A stretch of 64,000 bases of DNA from CAYSWV01 sp964434865 (GTDB taxonomy: Bacteria; Cyanobacteriota; Cyanobacteriia; Thermostichales; Thermostichaceae). The position numbers were made by a program, and so were the translations under genes. This document shows positions 7,913 to 16,615 of this stretch, piece after piece (positions within the stretch are counted from its first letter, which is position 1; the number at the start of each line of letters is the position of its first letter). The stretch spans positions 1-64,000 of the forward strand of contig CAYSWV010000002.1 in the NCBI GenBank assembly GCA_964434865.1. The letters run 5' to 3'. A model generated the notes under the pieces. It ran no database searches. It was not told where the DNA came from and saw nothing but the letters and a program-made list of their open reading frames with translations.

Positions 7913-9223
7913 TCATTCGAAAGCAAATATTTGTTCACACCAACGAGCTATGGCTAATAGCCTTCTGTCTTGTCTATAGTGACACAGAAATTGAGTCCCA
8001 AGTGGTAGTCCATTGTGTGAGCATCCTGTGGGGAGATTTATTGAAGGAACACCACACAATGTCCAAGTTTTGCAAAAAATAGCGTCTCCTGTAAAATTAA
8101 GGCCTTTTGGAGCGGGGCCGGTAGTTGAAGGTGTCAGTACTGCATCACATTGATGGATCATTTCGGCCCATTTGAACTTGATCTCCTGCTGCTGGCTGAG
8201 AGCTAGCTGATATGATTTTAAAGAAATAGACAGCCCTTTAGAGATCAGGTTAGTTAGGTGTTGGCTCAGCTGATCTGGAAATGCCTCTACAAGTGGTCTA
8301 AAAATACGGGCTGATTCATAGGCCATGATGATATCTACAGTGTCGGGGCCTTTATCCACAATTGAACAGTTAGATAGAAGCTTTGTGCTCACACCTGCTG
8401 TTTCAAGCTTATCAACACAGGCAAGAAAGTGATCTTGTTGCACTATTTCAGCGGATTCCCACCAAGGAGATTTGAAAACGCCTAAATGAAGAGATGCCCG
8501 TTTAGAGAAGATCGAATCAGAAAAACTTAGGTCTTCAGGTATAGGATCTCCCATCAAGACCATCGCCACCTGCCAAATGTCTGAAACACAGTGAGCAAAG
8601 ATCCCTACATGATCAAGTGTGGGGCTAAAAGGATGTATTCCATGAAGAGAAATGGCACCATAGCTGGGCTTGAATCCAACCACACCACAAAATGCAGCTG
8701 GTCTGATAATTGAACCCATTGTTTGTGTGCCTAAGGCTAGTGGTACCATTCCAGCAGCAACCGCAGCGGCAGATCCACTGGATGATCCACCAGGTGTATG
8801 GTCTGGGTTCCAAGGGTTTCGAGTTTTACCCGGACATTGATAGGCAAACTCAGTTGTGACGGTTTTACCTAGAACGATAGCTCCTGCGGATTCAATTTTT
8901 TTAACAACAAGGGCACTTTGATTAGGCCTATTAGTGGTGTAAATAGGAGACCCCATCCTGGTAGGCATCCCGGCCGTATCAATAATATCTTTGATCCCAA
9001 AAGGAATGCCAATGAGGGGTTGTGTTCTATAGTGGCCAGGGTTGGAGTCAAGAATTTTAGCTTTTTGTAGTGCATGATCTTTGTCTAGCCATTCCCAAGC
9101 CTGGACGTGTGGTTCAATGAGACTTATTTTTGCAAACAAGCGATGAATCGATTCTTGATAGGTCTGAGAGTTATTTTGAAAGTTTTGGTTTTGATCGTGG
9201 CCTGGAGATGATGGTAAATCCAT
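7913..9223 (-). CDS. Amidase signature family hydrolase
   Basis: The chain has the amidase-signature core with the Ser-cisSer-Lys triad. Numbered on the longer form, Lys84 is in FGIKD, Ser153 in the GGSSSGS segment and Ser177 in TMGSIIRPA. The 24-residue spacing between the serines is the family norm. These enzymes hydrolyse amides or ureido-amides; relatives include allophanate and biuret hydrolases, but the substrate here is unknown. Two starts are possible: 9241 (442 residues) or the ATG at 9223 (436 residues, MDLPSSPG). The longer start is encoded inside a repeated element, so I favour the shorter one. The gene is 85 bases downstream of the racemase on the same strand and belongs to the ureide module. 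Confidence 0.85.
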   Translation of the reverse strand: MDLPSSPGHDQNQNFQNNSQTYQESIHRLFAKISLIEPHVQAWEWLDKDHALQKAKILDSNPGHYRTQPLIGIPFGIKDIIDTAGMPTRMGSPIYTTNRPNQSALVVKKIESAGAIVLGKTVTTEFAYQCPGKTRNPWNPDHTPGGSSSGSAAAVAAGMVPLALGTQTMGSIIRPAAFCGVVGFKPSYGAISLHGIHPFSPTLDHVGIFAHCVSDIWQVAMVLMGDPIPEDLSFSDSIFSKRASLHLGVFKSPWWESAEIVQQDHFLACVDKLETAGVSTKLLSNCSIVDKGPDTVDIIMAYESARIFRPLVEAFPDQLSQHLTNLISKGLSISLKSYQLALSQQQEIKFKWAEMIHQCDAVLTPSTTGPAPKGLNFTGDAIFCKTWTLCGVPSINLPTGCSHNGLPLGTQFLCHYRQDRRLLAIARWCEQIFAFE

Positions 9224-9277
9224 AATGTCTACCGACTGCACATGTCTATCTACTGCACATAATGTCTACCGACTGCA
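9221..9277. repeat. Three-copy short tandem repeat at the amidase start
   Basis: CATAATGTCTACCGACTGCA occurs exactly at 9221-9240 and 9258-9277, separated by a 17-base variant copy (9241-9257). The repeat carries the amidase start codon and has duplicated the leader, creating alternative in-register ATGs. Confidence 0.85.
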
Positions 9278-9308
9278 AATTACAAAATGTTGTTGAAGCT
9301 CAGGGTCT

Positions 9309-10010
9309 TCATGATTGAGATAGGGTCCCAAAGGCACGCCATTTACTCGTCGTGACTCCATAGGTGATCAAGCCTTCCATCATTTTGAGTGCACAGACCA
9401 CTCCATCTAAAACGGGCACCTGTAACTTTAAAGTCAGCGCCTGATCAAAACCAGCCAAGGCAGCGCCTCCCAAGCAAATAACCTCAGCTCCATCATTATG
9501 CAGGGCTGCCAAAGACTCCTTTGCCATTCGCTCTTGAACTTCTATCTCAGATAATTTCAGAAGTTCGCCCCCAGATAATCCTATTGTTCTAATTGAGGCA
9601 CATCGATTCCTCAACCCATATCGGTCAACACCATCCCAAAGTAGGGGAACCCAGCTTGCGTTTGTAGTAATTACACTGAATCGATGGCCCAGGACACAAG
9701 CAGTATGCATGCTAGCTTCAGCAATACCTATGACAGGTTTGGTCGTTAGCTCGCGGGCGGCGTAAATGATCGGATGATCACCATAACAGGCAAAGATCAC
9801 ACCGTCATGCTGATGGATTTCCGCTTCGAAGCAACTAAAGATTGCTGGAACACTGAGAAGCTCCTCATACCGATTGCGAATGGTCTCTGGTCCTGAACAG
9901 GCCTGCCGTACCGTCAGAACAGTGTCTGGGTAAGCAAATCGTTGAGCAACTGTGTTAACCGATTGAGTTACTGCATCAGATGTATTCGGATTTATGATTA
10001 AAATTTTCAT
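9309..10010 (-). CDS. Asp/Glu/hydantoin racemase family protein
   Basis: A 233-residue protein with the N-terminal INPNTS motif of hydantoin and allantoin racemases. The two catalytic cysteines expected for cofactor-independent racemases are visible: Cys75 in IFACYGDH and Cys179 in VICLGGAA. Family members invert the chiral carbon of hydantoins, allantoin, aspartate or glutamate in the cytosol. The gene is divergent from the M20 hydrolase, with a shared promoter region containing a candidate GntR operator at 10079-10093. The combination racemase plus stereospecific N-carbamoyl hydrolase is the classical logic of hydantoin or allantoin use, but no hydantoinase or allantoinase is in the window, so the substrate is left open. 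Confidence 0.85.
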   Translation of the reverse strand: MKILIINPNTSDAVTQSVNTVAQRFAYPDTVLTVRQACSGPETIRNRYEELLSVPAIFSCFEAEIHQHDGVIFACYGDHPIIYAARELTTKPVIGIAEASMHTACVLGHRFSVITTNASWVPLLWDGVDRYGLRNRCASIRTIGLSGGELLKLSEIEVQERMAKESLAALHNDGAEVICLGGAALAGFDQALTLKLQVPVLDGVVCALKMMEGLITYGVTTSKWRAFGTLSQS

Positions 10011-10078
10011 ATTTCACCCCTCAAATTAAGAGATCTGTCTGTAATCGCTTTCTGATAGACCTACTATGCCATGGAAAT

Positions 10079-10093
10079 AGAATACTGTATACA
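10079..10093. promoter_or_regulatory. Candidate GntR operator, racemase/carbamoylase promoter
   Basis: The site reads AGAATAC-T-GTATACA, with one perfect and one partial half of the TGTATAC-N-GTATACA palindrome seen at two other promoters of the cluster. It lies between the divergent start codons at 10010 and 10148. Confidence 0.55.
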
Positions 10094-10147
10094 ATAATCT
10101 GTATTGACTTGAAGTAGTATTTATCAGATATCCTACAGGTTTACTCT

Positions 10148-11425
10148 ATGCTCACCCAGAACAGTATTTACACACCGGAGATTCAGCAGGCTGAGTATCT
10201 CTTCACCTGTCTACGGGATAACACCTCAGACCCTCCAGGGATTACCCGAGATAGCTATGGTTCGGGTGAAAATTATGCTCATCAGCTGATGGCTTCTTTT
10301 GCCCATGACCTGGATTTACAAGTGAAAACGGATGCTGCAGGTAATCTGTACATCACTCTTGTCGGTCAAGATCCAGAGGCTGCCGAACTGATGATGGGAT
10401 CTCACTTGGACTCAGTACCTCATGGCGGTAACTATGATGGTGCAGCTGGTGTGGTGGCCGGTTTGATGGTACTGCATAGGTTACGCCGCTTGGGGAAAAC
10501 GCCTAAGCGATCAGTCACTGTGATGGGATGTCGAGCCGAGGAGCTATGCTGGTTTCCCTCTCCTTACATTGGCAGTCGATTGGCATTTGGGTTGCTCCCG
10601 CTTTCCCTCCTAGATGAATTGAAGCGAGCTGATACGGGTCTGAGTCTGGGAGAACAAATGACAGCAGCCGGTTTCTTCCCAGAACAGCTAAGCCAAGGGG
10701 AGGCCTCCCTCAAAGCCCACCGTATTCACAGCTACCTAGAATTGCATATTGAGCAAGGTCCAGCACTAGTAGATGCTGAGATTCCAGTCGGGATTGTTAC
10801 CGGCATCCGAGGCAATCTGAGATACCGATATGGCAACGTCAAAGGACGCTATGCTCATGCCGGAGCCGTCCCCCGACACTTGCGACAAGATGCAGTGCTG
10901 GCAGCAGTTGAGTTTGTAACTGAATTGGAAAAGCTTTGGTTGCAGTATGAGCGTGAGGGGGTTGATTTTGTCGCTACTGTAGGTCAGTTCAGTACTGATC
11001 CCATTCTTCATACCATGACCAAAATTCCTGGTGACGTCAAATTCACGATGGACATTCGCAGTGAAGATAACGAGGTGCTCCTAGCTACGGACACCCATCT
11101 GCGCCAAGTTGCTAGTCAGATCAGCCAACACCGTGATGTCCAGATTGAATTAGGAGAGTTTAGCCATGCATTACCGGGTGTTCTTGATGCTGGACTGCGC
11201 CAAAGCTTATGTGATCTCGCTCAAGACCTGGAAATACCGACCCTAGAGATGGCTAGTGGAGCGGGGCATGACTGCGCTATCTTCGTCAACCAAGGCATTC
11301 CTTCAGCCATGATCTTTGTCCGTAACCAGAATGGTAGCCATAACGCAGATGAGGCCATGGAGATGGATGACTTTGCACTGGGCTGGCAGTTGCTGGCTAG
11401 TTTGGTGGATCGCTTGATCGACTAG
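10148..11425 (+). CDS. M20 amidohydrolase, N-carbamoyl-amino acid/allantoate type
   Basis: A 425-residue zinc-dependent hydrolase of the M20 hydantoinase/carbamoylase subfamily (N-carbamoyl-L-amino acid hydrolase, ureidoglycolate hydrolase, allantoate amidohydrolase). Visible metal-site residues are His86 and Asp88 in GSHLDSVPHGG, Asp97, and the Glu131-Glu132 pair in CRAEELCWFP. The dimerisation/substrate motif HIEQGPAL and the C-terminal SGAGHDCA are also present. The enzyme removes a carbamoyl group, releasing ammonia and CO2, or hydrolyses allantoate. The length is normal. It is the first gene of the plus-strand run and has a candidate GntR operator upstream. The exact substrate cannot be read from sequence. 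Confidence 0.88.
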   Translation: MLTQNSIYTPEIQQAEYLFTCLRDNTSDPPGITRDSYGSGENYAHQLMASFAHDLDLQVKTDAAGNLYITLVGQDPEAAELMMGSHLDSVPHGGNYDGAAGVVAGLMVLHRLRRLGKTPKRSVTVMGCRAEELCWFPSPYIGSRLAFGLLPLSLLDELKRADTGLSLGEQMTAAGFFPEQLSQGEASLKAHRIHSYLELHIEQGPALVDAEIPVGIVTGIRGNLRYRYGNVKGRYAHAGAVPRHLRQDAVLAAVEFVTELEKLWLQYEREGVDFVATVGQFSTDPILHTMTKIPGDVKFTMDIRSEDNEVLLATDTHLRQVASQISQHRDVQIELGEFSHALPGVLDAGLRQSLCDLAQDLEIPTLEMASGAGHDCAIFVNQGIPSAMIFVRNQNGSHNADEAMEMDDFALGWQLLASLVDRLID

Positions 11426-11443
11426 CTATGATCCCATCTTTTT

Positions 11444-11458
11444 TGTATACAGTATACA
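11444..11458. promoter_or_regulatory. Candidate GntR operator upstream of the TRAP genes
   Basis: A perfect 7-1-7 palindrome TGTATAC-A-GTATACA, 124 bases upstream of the dctP start and 18 bases after the hydrolase stop. It is the best copy of a motif found at three promoters in this cluster, two of them next to gntR targets of obvious function. Confidence 0.65.
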
Positions 11459-11582
11459 TAGTTTGTAGTGGCTGTTACTGTTCTGCGTCGGTGGCTCGCT
11501 TAATCTAGTCCTCAATCAGCTCATTCTTGAAATGGGGCATGAGCTCATCCAGTCAATTGTCATTAGCCATAGGGAGGACAGC

Positions 11583-12575
11583 ATGCGTGTTTTGGAGCGC
11601 CTAGGGGGAACCGTTCTACTGGGTTTAGTTAGCCTTGGGTTGGTTTCTCCAGCTCAAGCTGAGCCTTTAACGATCAAAATCAGTAGCTCTCTGCCTGATC
11701 AATCATTTGCTGGCGTGTTTCTACGTGAATTTGAAGAAAGGGTAGAAACTGCTTTACCCGACGAGGTCGATATTGAGATTTTCATGAGTGGTGCTTTGGG
11801 TAAGGAGCAAGATGTTCTCAATGGTCTGAAATTAGGGACTCACATGGCAACCCTCTCAGCGTCTGGTGTAACCGAAATCAATCCCCGCACCGCTATATTT
11901 GATCTGCCCTATCTGATTGAAAATCGGGAGCAGGTCCCGCTCATGATGAATAGTCCAGCTGGGGATTTACTTAAAGAAGGATTTGAAGGGACGGGAGCCA
12001 AGCTCCTTGCAGTTTGGGACAACGGATTTCGCGTGATCACTAACAATGTTCGTCCAGTGACGGAGCCTGCAGATTTGGATGGCCTCAAGATTCGGACTCC
12101 CAATAGCCCCTACCGAGTTGAGATGTTCCGTGAACTCGGAGCCAACCCAACCCCATTGTCTTTTAATGAGGTGTACTCGGCCTTAGATCAAGGGGTGGTA
12201 GATGGTCAGGAGAACCCTGCAGATGTAGTTGTCTCAGCCAAACTACCCGAGGTACAAACCTACCTGTCTGTGTCTAATCATATTTACTTGCCTACTTATC
12301 TTCTTTTCAGTGAACAAACTTTGAATCAACTCTCTGAAGAAGCTCAGGCCACTCTGGAAACCATTGCAATTGAGATGGGAGATTGGTCTCGAGAGTGGGG
12401 TGATCAAAACGATGCGGAAGTGATGGCAGGACTCAAAGACTCGATGGAGATCAATGAGGTGGATTTTGCTGCCTTCCAAGCGGCTTCTGGACCCTTATAC
12501 GACAACCCTTTGTTTGTTGATGCCATCGGGGCCGATATGATCGAGGCTACTTTAGCGGCCTTACAAGCTAATTAG
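11583..12575 (+). CDS. dctP: TRAP transporter substrate-binding protein
   Basis: A periplasmic solute-binding protein of the DctP family, 330 residues from the ATG at 11583. That start has a good Shine-Dalgarno sequence (AGGGAGGA, 11571-11578) and gives a textbook signal peptide ending in SPAQA-EP. The longer frame from 11532 has neither. The conserved GLKIRTPNS segment contains the arginine that binds a carboxylate in this family, so the ligand is probably an organic acid or carboxylated ureide. It is followed by dctQ (52-base gap) and dctM (overlapping), forming a complete three-part TRAP importer driven by an ion gradient. A GntR operator candidate is upstream. Confidence 0.92.
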   Translation: MRVLERLGGTVLLGLVSLGLVSPAQAEPLTIKISSSLPDQSFAGVFLREFEERVETALPDEVDIEIFMSGALGKEQDVLNGLKLGTHMATLSASGVTEINPRTAIFDLPYLIENREQVPLMMNSPAGDLLKEGFEGTGAKLLAVWDNGFRVITNNVRPVTEPADLDGLKIRTPNSPYRVEMFRELGANPTPLSFNEVYSALDQGVVDGQENPADVVVSAKLPEVQTYLSVSNHIYLPTYLLFSEQTLNQLSEEAQATLETIAIEMGDWSREWGDQNDAEVMAGLKDSMEINEVDFAAFQAASGPLYDNPLFVDAIGADMIEATLAALQAN

Positions 12576-12627
12576 GCTCAAATCATTTCAACGCGTGCAA
12601 CTTAGTTAGAAGACCGGGGGACTTGCG

Positions 12628-13215
12628 ATGATGATTTGGTTGCGTCGTTTAGACCAGTTTGTTTTTGGCCTAGTTGATAAGTTGGTGATTTTACTAGTAG
12701 GGATCATCACTGTCGCTGTTATTGCAACGGTCTTCTCTCGCTTTGTTCTCAACAACTCTTTTTCTTGGGGCGAGGAGTTACCTGGATTATTGCTAGTGAG
12801 TCTCACTTTTCTTGGATCGGCATGGTTAGCTCGATATGATCAACACCTTGCTTTTGATGGCTTAGTGATGGCAATGCCTCCACGGATGCAGGTGGTCATT
12901 AGAGTCATCAATTTGATCTTGATTGAAATATTTCTCGGATGCCTTACCTACTTCGGGTGGGTGGTCGTGGAGTCTACTGGTGATACCAGTTTAGTGACGC
13001 TCAGATTTCCCCTCGCCTTCTTTCGAGCTATGGTGCCTATCGGCGGGATGTTAATGATGCTTGGGTATGGGGTGCAATTAGGCAGGGTCATCCTTCGGAA
13101 ACCGAAGAGTGAAGCCGAGGGGGAGAGGAGACTTCCTATTGATGAAGATGAACGACTTCTACTAGCAGCATCCTCTAGTGAAGACACCTCACAGCCTGTC
13201 CAGGAGGAGCAATGA
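12628..13215 (+). CDS. dctQ: TRAP transporter small membrane subunit
   Basis: A 195-residue protein with four predicted membrane segments in the first 150 residues and the NSFSWGEELP motif typical of DctQ. DctQ pairs with DctM in the inner membrane. The C-terminal 40 residues are hydrophilic and acidic, longer than usual. Its stop codon overlaps the dctM start in an ATGA arrangement (13212-13215), which implies translational coupling. Confidence 0.9.
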   Translation: MMIWLRRLDQFVFGLVDKLVILLVGIITVAVIATVFSRFVLNNSFSWGEELPGLLLVSLTFLGSAWLARYDQHLAFDGLVMAMPPRMQVVIRVINLILIEIFLGCLTYFGWVVVESTGDTSLVTLRFPLAFFRAMVPIGGMLMMLGYGVQLGRVILRKPKSEAEGERRLPIDEDERLLLAASSSEDTSQPVQEEQ

Positions 13216-14525
13216 TGTTTTTAGAAGATTTCAACTTTGGCTATCTTGTCATCTCATTGATCATCATTTTGATCTTCACAGGTATGCCGATTGCCTTTGC
13301 CCTAGGAGTAACGGCCGCAACTGTCATCTTTCTTGATCCCAGTGTGGTGCCAGCTATCATCGGTGTGATTCCATTTGGGGGTACCAATAATTATCTGCTG
13401 GTGGCCGCCGTCTTGTTTATGGTTACTGGGGAGTTAATGAATTATGGAGACATTGCTCGCCGACTCATCGATTTTGCCAGCAGCCTTGTGGGACATATCC
13501 GGGGAGGACTAGCCCATGTCAATATTGTCACGTCCCTCTTCTTTGCTGGGATCTCTGGTACAGCTACTGCTGATGCAGCTGCCATTGGCTCCGTGATGAT
13601 TCCTCAAATGAGCTTGCGGGGATTCCCAGTCAATTTTTCGGCAGCAGTCACCGCTACTTCAGCGACACTCTCGATCATTGTTCCCCCCAGTCTCAACTTG
13701 ATTCTCTATGCTTACGTAGCCGAAACATCAATCTCTCAGTTATTTATTGCAGGTGTACTACCTGGCCTGTTGGTTTGTGCAGCACTTTTGTCAACCACCT
13801 ATCTGATCGCGCTTCGGCAAGGGTTTCCTATCGAGCATCAGTTCACCTGGGAACGAGTCGCTGACAAAGGTAGAGCAGCTCTGCTACCACTCATTATTCC
13901 CATGATCGTTTTGGGAGGGCTACTAGGTGGTATCTTCACAGCCACAGAGGCCGGCGCGATTGCAGCCTTAACAGCTCTGATCATTGCCGGGGGGATCTAT
14001 CGGAATGTCAGATGGCCACAACTGGTTGACGTTATGCGGATCTCAGGGCAACGCACCGCCATGCTGATGTTCATCGTTGCTACCTCCTCTCTTTTGGGAT
14101 GGTATCTCACACGTCAGAGAATTCCACAGGAGATCGCAGAAGGCATCCTGAATGTATCTGACAATTACTGGGTTGTCTTATTCCTAATCAATCTTTTCTT
14201 CCTCTTAGCAGGAACTATCATTCACGGCACACCAGCTATTCTCTTGTTGGTCCCCATCTTTATGCCCTTGATCGGTGAGCTAGGTGTTGATCCCATTCAC
14301 TTTGGCTTAATTGTCACTATGAATCTTGGCATTGGTCAACAAACTCCACCAGTGGCTTCTGTGGTCCTGATCACGTGTACAGTTGCGAAGATCCCTATTC
14401 GAGCCATCCTCAAGCCTCTCAGCTACTTTTTGGGGGCCATGTTATTTTGTCTGGTGATCATTAATCTCTTTCCACAGCTCTCCTTGTGGTTGCCCAATAT
14501 CTTGCTTTCGGGGAGAACCTCCTAA
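13212..14525 (+). CDS. dctM: TRAP transporter large membrane subunit
   Basis: A 437-residue polytopic protein of the DctM family, the transport-catalysing subunit of the TRAP importer. The GTATADAAAIGSVMIPQM and IPPSLNLI-like segments (the latter reads IVPPSLNLI) and a second repeat with GTIIHGTPAILL and MNLGIGQQTPPVA correspond to the two inverted-repeat substrate/ion sites. The start codon overlaps the dctQ stop codon and follows an AGGAGG at 13201-13206. The length is normal. Nothing in the sequence indicates the ligand. Confidence 0.92.
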   Translation: MMFLEDFNFGYLVISLIIILIFTGMPIAFALGVTAATVIFLDPSVVPAIIGVIPFGGTNNYLLVAAVLFMVTGELMNYGDIARRLIDFASSLVGHIRGGLAHVNIVTSLFFAGISGTATADAAAIGSVMIPQMSLRGFPVNFSAAVTATSATLSIIVPPSLNLILYAYVAETSISQLFIAGVLPGLLVCAALLSTTYLIALRQGFPIEHQFTWERVADKGRAALLPLIIPMIVLGGLLGGIFTATEAGAIAALTALIIAGGIYRNVRWPQLVDVMRISGQRTAMLMFIVATSSLLGWYLTRQRIPQEIAEGILNVSDNYWVVLFLINLFFLLAGTIIHGTPAILLLVPIFMPLIGELGVDPIHFGLIVTMNLGIGQQTPPVASVVLITCTVAKIPIRAILKPLSYFLGAMLFCLVIINLFPQLSLWLPNILLSGRTS

Positions 14526-14564
14526 TTGACACGTGACTCTTAATCATTTGCTTAACTTCTCTTT

Positions 14565-14579
14565 TGTATACCGTATGCG
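14565..14579. promoter_or_regulatory. Candidate GntR operator upstream of gntR
   Basis: TGTATAC-C-GTATGCG, 53 bases upstream of the regulator start, is a near-palindrome matching the sites at 11444 and 10079. It is consistent with autoregulation. Confidence 0.55.
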
Positions 14580-14632
14580 AAATGGTGGTAGGGTAAGGAT
14601 GGTTGCTGATTATCATTGTAGAGGCTTGAGAA

Positions 14633-15352
14633 ATGAGTAAAATGCTATACTCTCTACCTCGGAAAGAGTCACTGTACGAACAAACCTATCAGGCCCTGCG
14701 GGATGCTGTTTTATCAGGGAGTCTAGCTCCAGGTCAGCGTCTAGTAGAGGCTAACTTAGCTAAGCAACTACAAGTGAGCCGGACTCCAGTTCGGGAAGCA
14801 CTGCGACAACTCCAACGGGAGGAGTTATTGAAAGTCGGCTCCAATGGGGGACTGTTTGTGCCTATTTTCTCAGAGCACGATGCTGCTCAACTTTACGACT
14901 GTCGGCTTGCTCTTGAACACTTGGCTGTTATGGGAGCTTGCCAACATGCTCAGCCAGAACAACTTGATAGTATGCAAGAGTCTGTTCAGCAAGCTGAAAA
15001 GCTGACTAGTTTACCCCTGTCGGAACGAGATCCTCAAGTATTACTAGATTTAGATTATCGTTTTCATCATCTGATGGCCCAATGCTCAAAAAATGTCTGG
15101 TTAGTCTCTCTGTTAGATAAAGTCTTTGACAAGATGATATTGCTACGGCTTCAAACAGCTCATCATAATTTGGAAGTACTTGAGGTCCGGGTTGAGCATC
15201 GCCGTATCTATGAAGCAGTCAAGCAAAGAGATTCTATCCTGGCAACTCAAGCTATGACTGAACATTTGGTGGCTAGCAAAGCTAGAGTGATCCTTGAAGT
15301 CCAGCAGCTTCAAAAACGAGGCGAATCAAAGGCAAAGATGGTCTCAGCATGA
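14633..15352 (+). CDS. GntR family transcriptional regulator, FCD subfamily
   Basis: A 239-residue regulator with an N-terminal winged helix (residues about 14-78, including LYEQTYQALRDAVLSG and VSRTPVREALRQL) and an all-helical FCD ligand domain (about 85-225). FCD domains often bind metal and small carboxylates through conserved Asp/His residues; DCRLALEH and DLDYRFHHLMA are the matching segments. It sits directly downstream of the TRAP genes. Three TGTATAC-N-GTATACA-like sites in front of the racemase/carbamoylase, dctP and gntR itself make it the probable local regulator. Whether it represses or activates cannot be read from sequence. Confidence 0.9.
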   Translation: MSKMLYSLPRKESLYEQTYQALRDAVLSGSLAPGQRLVEANLAKQLQVSRTPVREALRQLQREELLKVGSNGGLFVPIFSEHDAAQLYDCRLALEHLAVMGACQHAQPEQLDSMQESVQQAEKLTSLPLSERDPQVLLDLDYRFHHLMAQCSKNVWLVSLLDKVFDKMILLRLQTAHHNLEVLEVRVEHRRIYEAVKQRDSILATQAMTEHLVASKARVILEVQQLQKRGESKAKMVSA

Positions 15353-15392
15353 CTCTTGAGACTGAAGAGAACTTTCTGAGGAGTAAATACAA

Positions 15393-15788
15393 ATGCAAAA
15401 AGTTTTCATTTGTGGCTCAGCGTTAAAAGGTCAGCCTGATCACAAGACTATTCGGTCAGCTCAACTATTGGGAGCGATTAAAACTCAACCATGGTATCGC
15501 ATGCACTCTGCCCAAAATGGATGGCATCCTGCTGTGTTTGAAGTTGGTTCTGGTGGTGTTACTTTAGCAGGAGAGTTATATAAAATGTCAAACGAGCAAT
15601 ACGAGGAGTTGTTGGCCGGAGAACCTCCCAATCTTTACCCTGGACAAGTGACTCTAGAAAATGGCAGTCTTGCTATCGCCATGCTCTACCCAAAATCACT
15701 GGTAGAAAAATTCAGCTGGCCAGATATTTCACACTTCGGTGGCTGGACAGCCTACAAACAGCACCAACTGGCTAGTCAGACAGTCTAG
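15393..15788 (+). CDS. Allophanate hydrolase C-terminal-domain-like protein
   Basis: A 131-residue stand-alone protein resembling the C-terminal domain of allophanate hydrolase (AtzF), a gamma-glutamylcyclotransferase-like fold. Family features are the N-terminal VFICGSALKGQPDH, the central GVTLAGELYKM turn and the ending FGGWTAYK. In AtzF this domain works on an intermediate of urea or cyanuric acid metabolism, and stand-alone copies occur with amidase-signature enzymes. It follows gntR by 40 bases on the same strand with a GAGGAG ribosome-binding site. Its pairing with the amidase at 7.9-9.2 kb suggests a split amidase/allophanate-type system. That functional pairing is inference. Confidence 0.75.
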   Translation: MQKVFICGSALKGQPDHKTIRSAQLLGAIKTQPWYRMHSAQNGWHPAVFEVGSGGVTLAGELYKMSNEQYEELLAGEPPNLYPGQVTLENGSLAIAMLYPKSLVEKFSWPDISHFGGWTAYKQHQLASQTV

Positions 15789-16615
15789 ATGTATTGATGG
15801 GAAGAGTTGCTGATCTGGCAATGAATTAGATACGGGGCTTTGATCTCAGTGCTCACCTTCTAGATGAGACTAACAGCTACTGGCTCAAGTAAACTCTAAT
15901 CCTGCCCAGGCAAACGAGTACTGCGCCCGAGAGTCGTGATACCCCCTCTAGGAATCCTGGTACCCCTTCTGGGAATGATGCCGTGATTCCTTCCCCCAGT
16001 TGATCTCGCCTAGGGCGGATGCTGCCATTCCTAAAAATGATAGAAATTGGCTTAAGCGCCGATCTATTCCGCTCTGAAGAAATCTTGTCTTGCCTGGATC
16101 TAATGTAAGGGTTGCTTTGCAGACTTAAGGCCAACCTCTTTCAAGATCAAAAGCCTCAAAGAGTAGATCTAAACTAGAGAGGGCCGCGATCCCTGAAGGA
16201 GCTACCCGTTGAACTCTCGCTTGAGCTAGACCATAAGATGGTCAGTTATATTTAAAGATAATCTAAGCCAATTGCTCTGGCTACCCCTCTGATCTATTTG
16301 AAGCTAGCAGCCTGTGGTAGATTTGAGCCCTAGATAACTATGGAAAGGCAGCCTATGCTGATCATTAGTTGATCTATAGGTGTCTTATAGACTACCTCTG
16401 TAACAACTTTGTCTGAGATAAGTGGGTCATCAGAATCAATTGTTCATTTTGATTAGTTGGATGGAATTGCCTAGATCTGGGTGCTCCCTAACTAGTCCTA
16501 GTGATCAGATGCCTGCTTTTGAGAATACAGGGGGTACTGTGAAGATATAATCCTGAAACTGGTAAGGCCTTTTATAAGTACTGGTTACTCTTTTCCAATT
16601 TTATCAGGAAAGATT
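15789..16615. other. Long intergenic region, no gene supported
   Basis: About 830 bases. An 85-codon minus-strand frame (15877-16134) has no ribosome-binding site and an unnatural, arginine- and serine-rich composition. An imperfect direct repeat around 15938-15985 (TACCCCCTCTAGGAAT and TACCCCTTCTGGGAAT) is the only visible structure. No RNA gene is recognised. It separates the ureide cluster from the signalling genes. Confidence 0.5.

Noticed and set aside
7913..15788. Calling the module a hydantoin or allantoin pathway
   Set aside because: Neither hydantoinase nor allantoinase is present and TRAP ligands vary, so only a general ureide/amide label is supported.
15877..16134. 85-codon minus-strand ORF
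   Set aside because: No ribosome-binding site, arginine- and serine-rich chance composition and no recognisable family.
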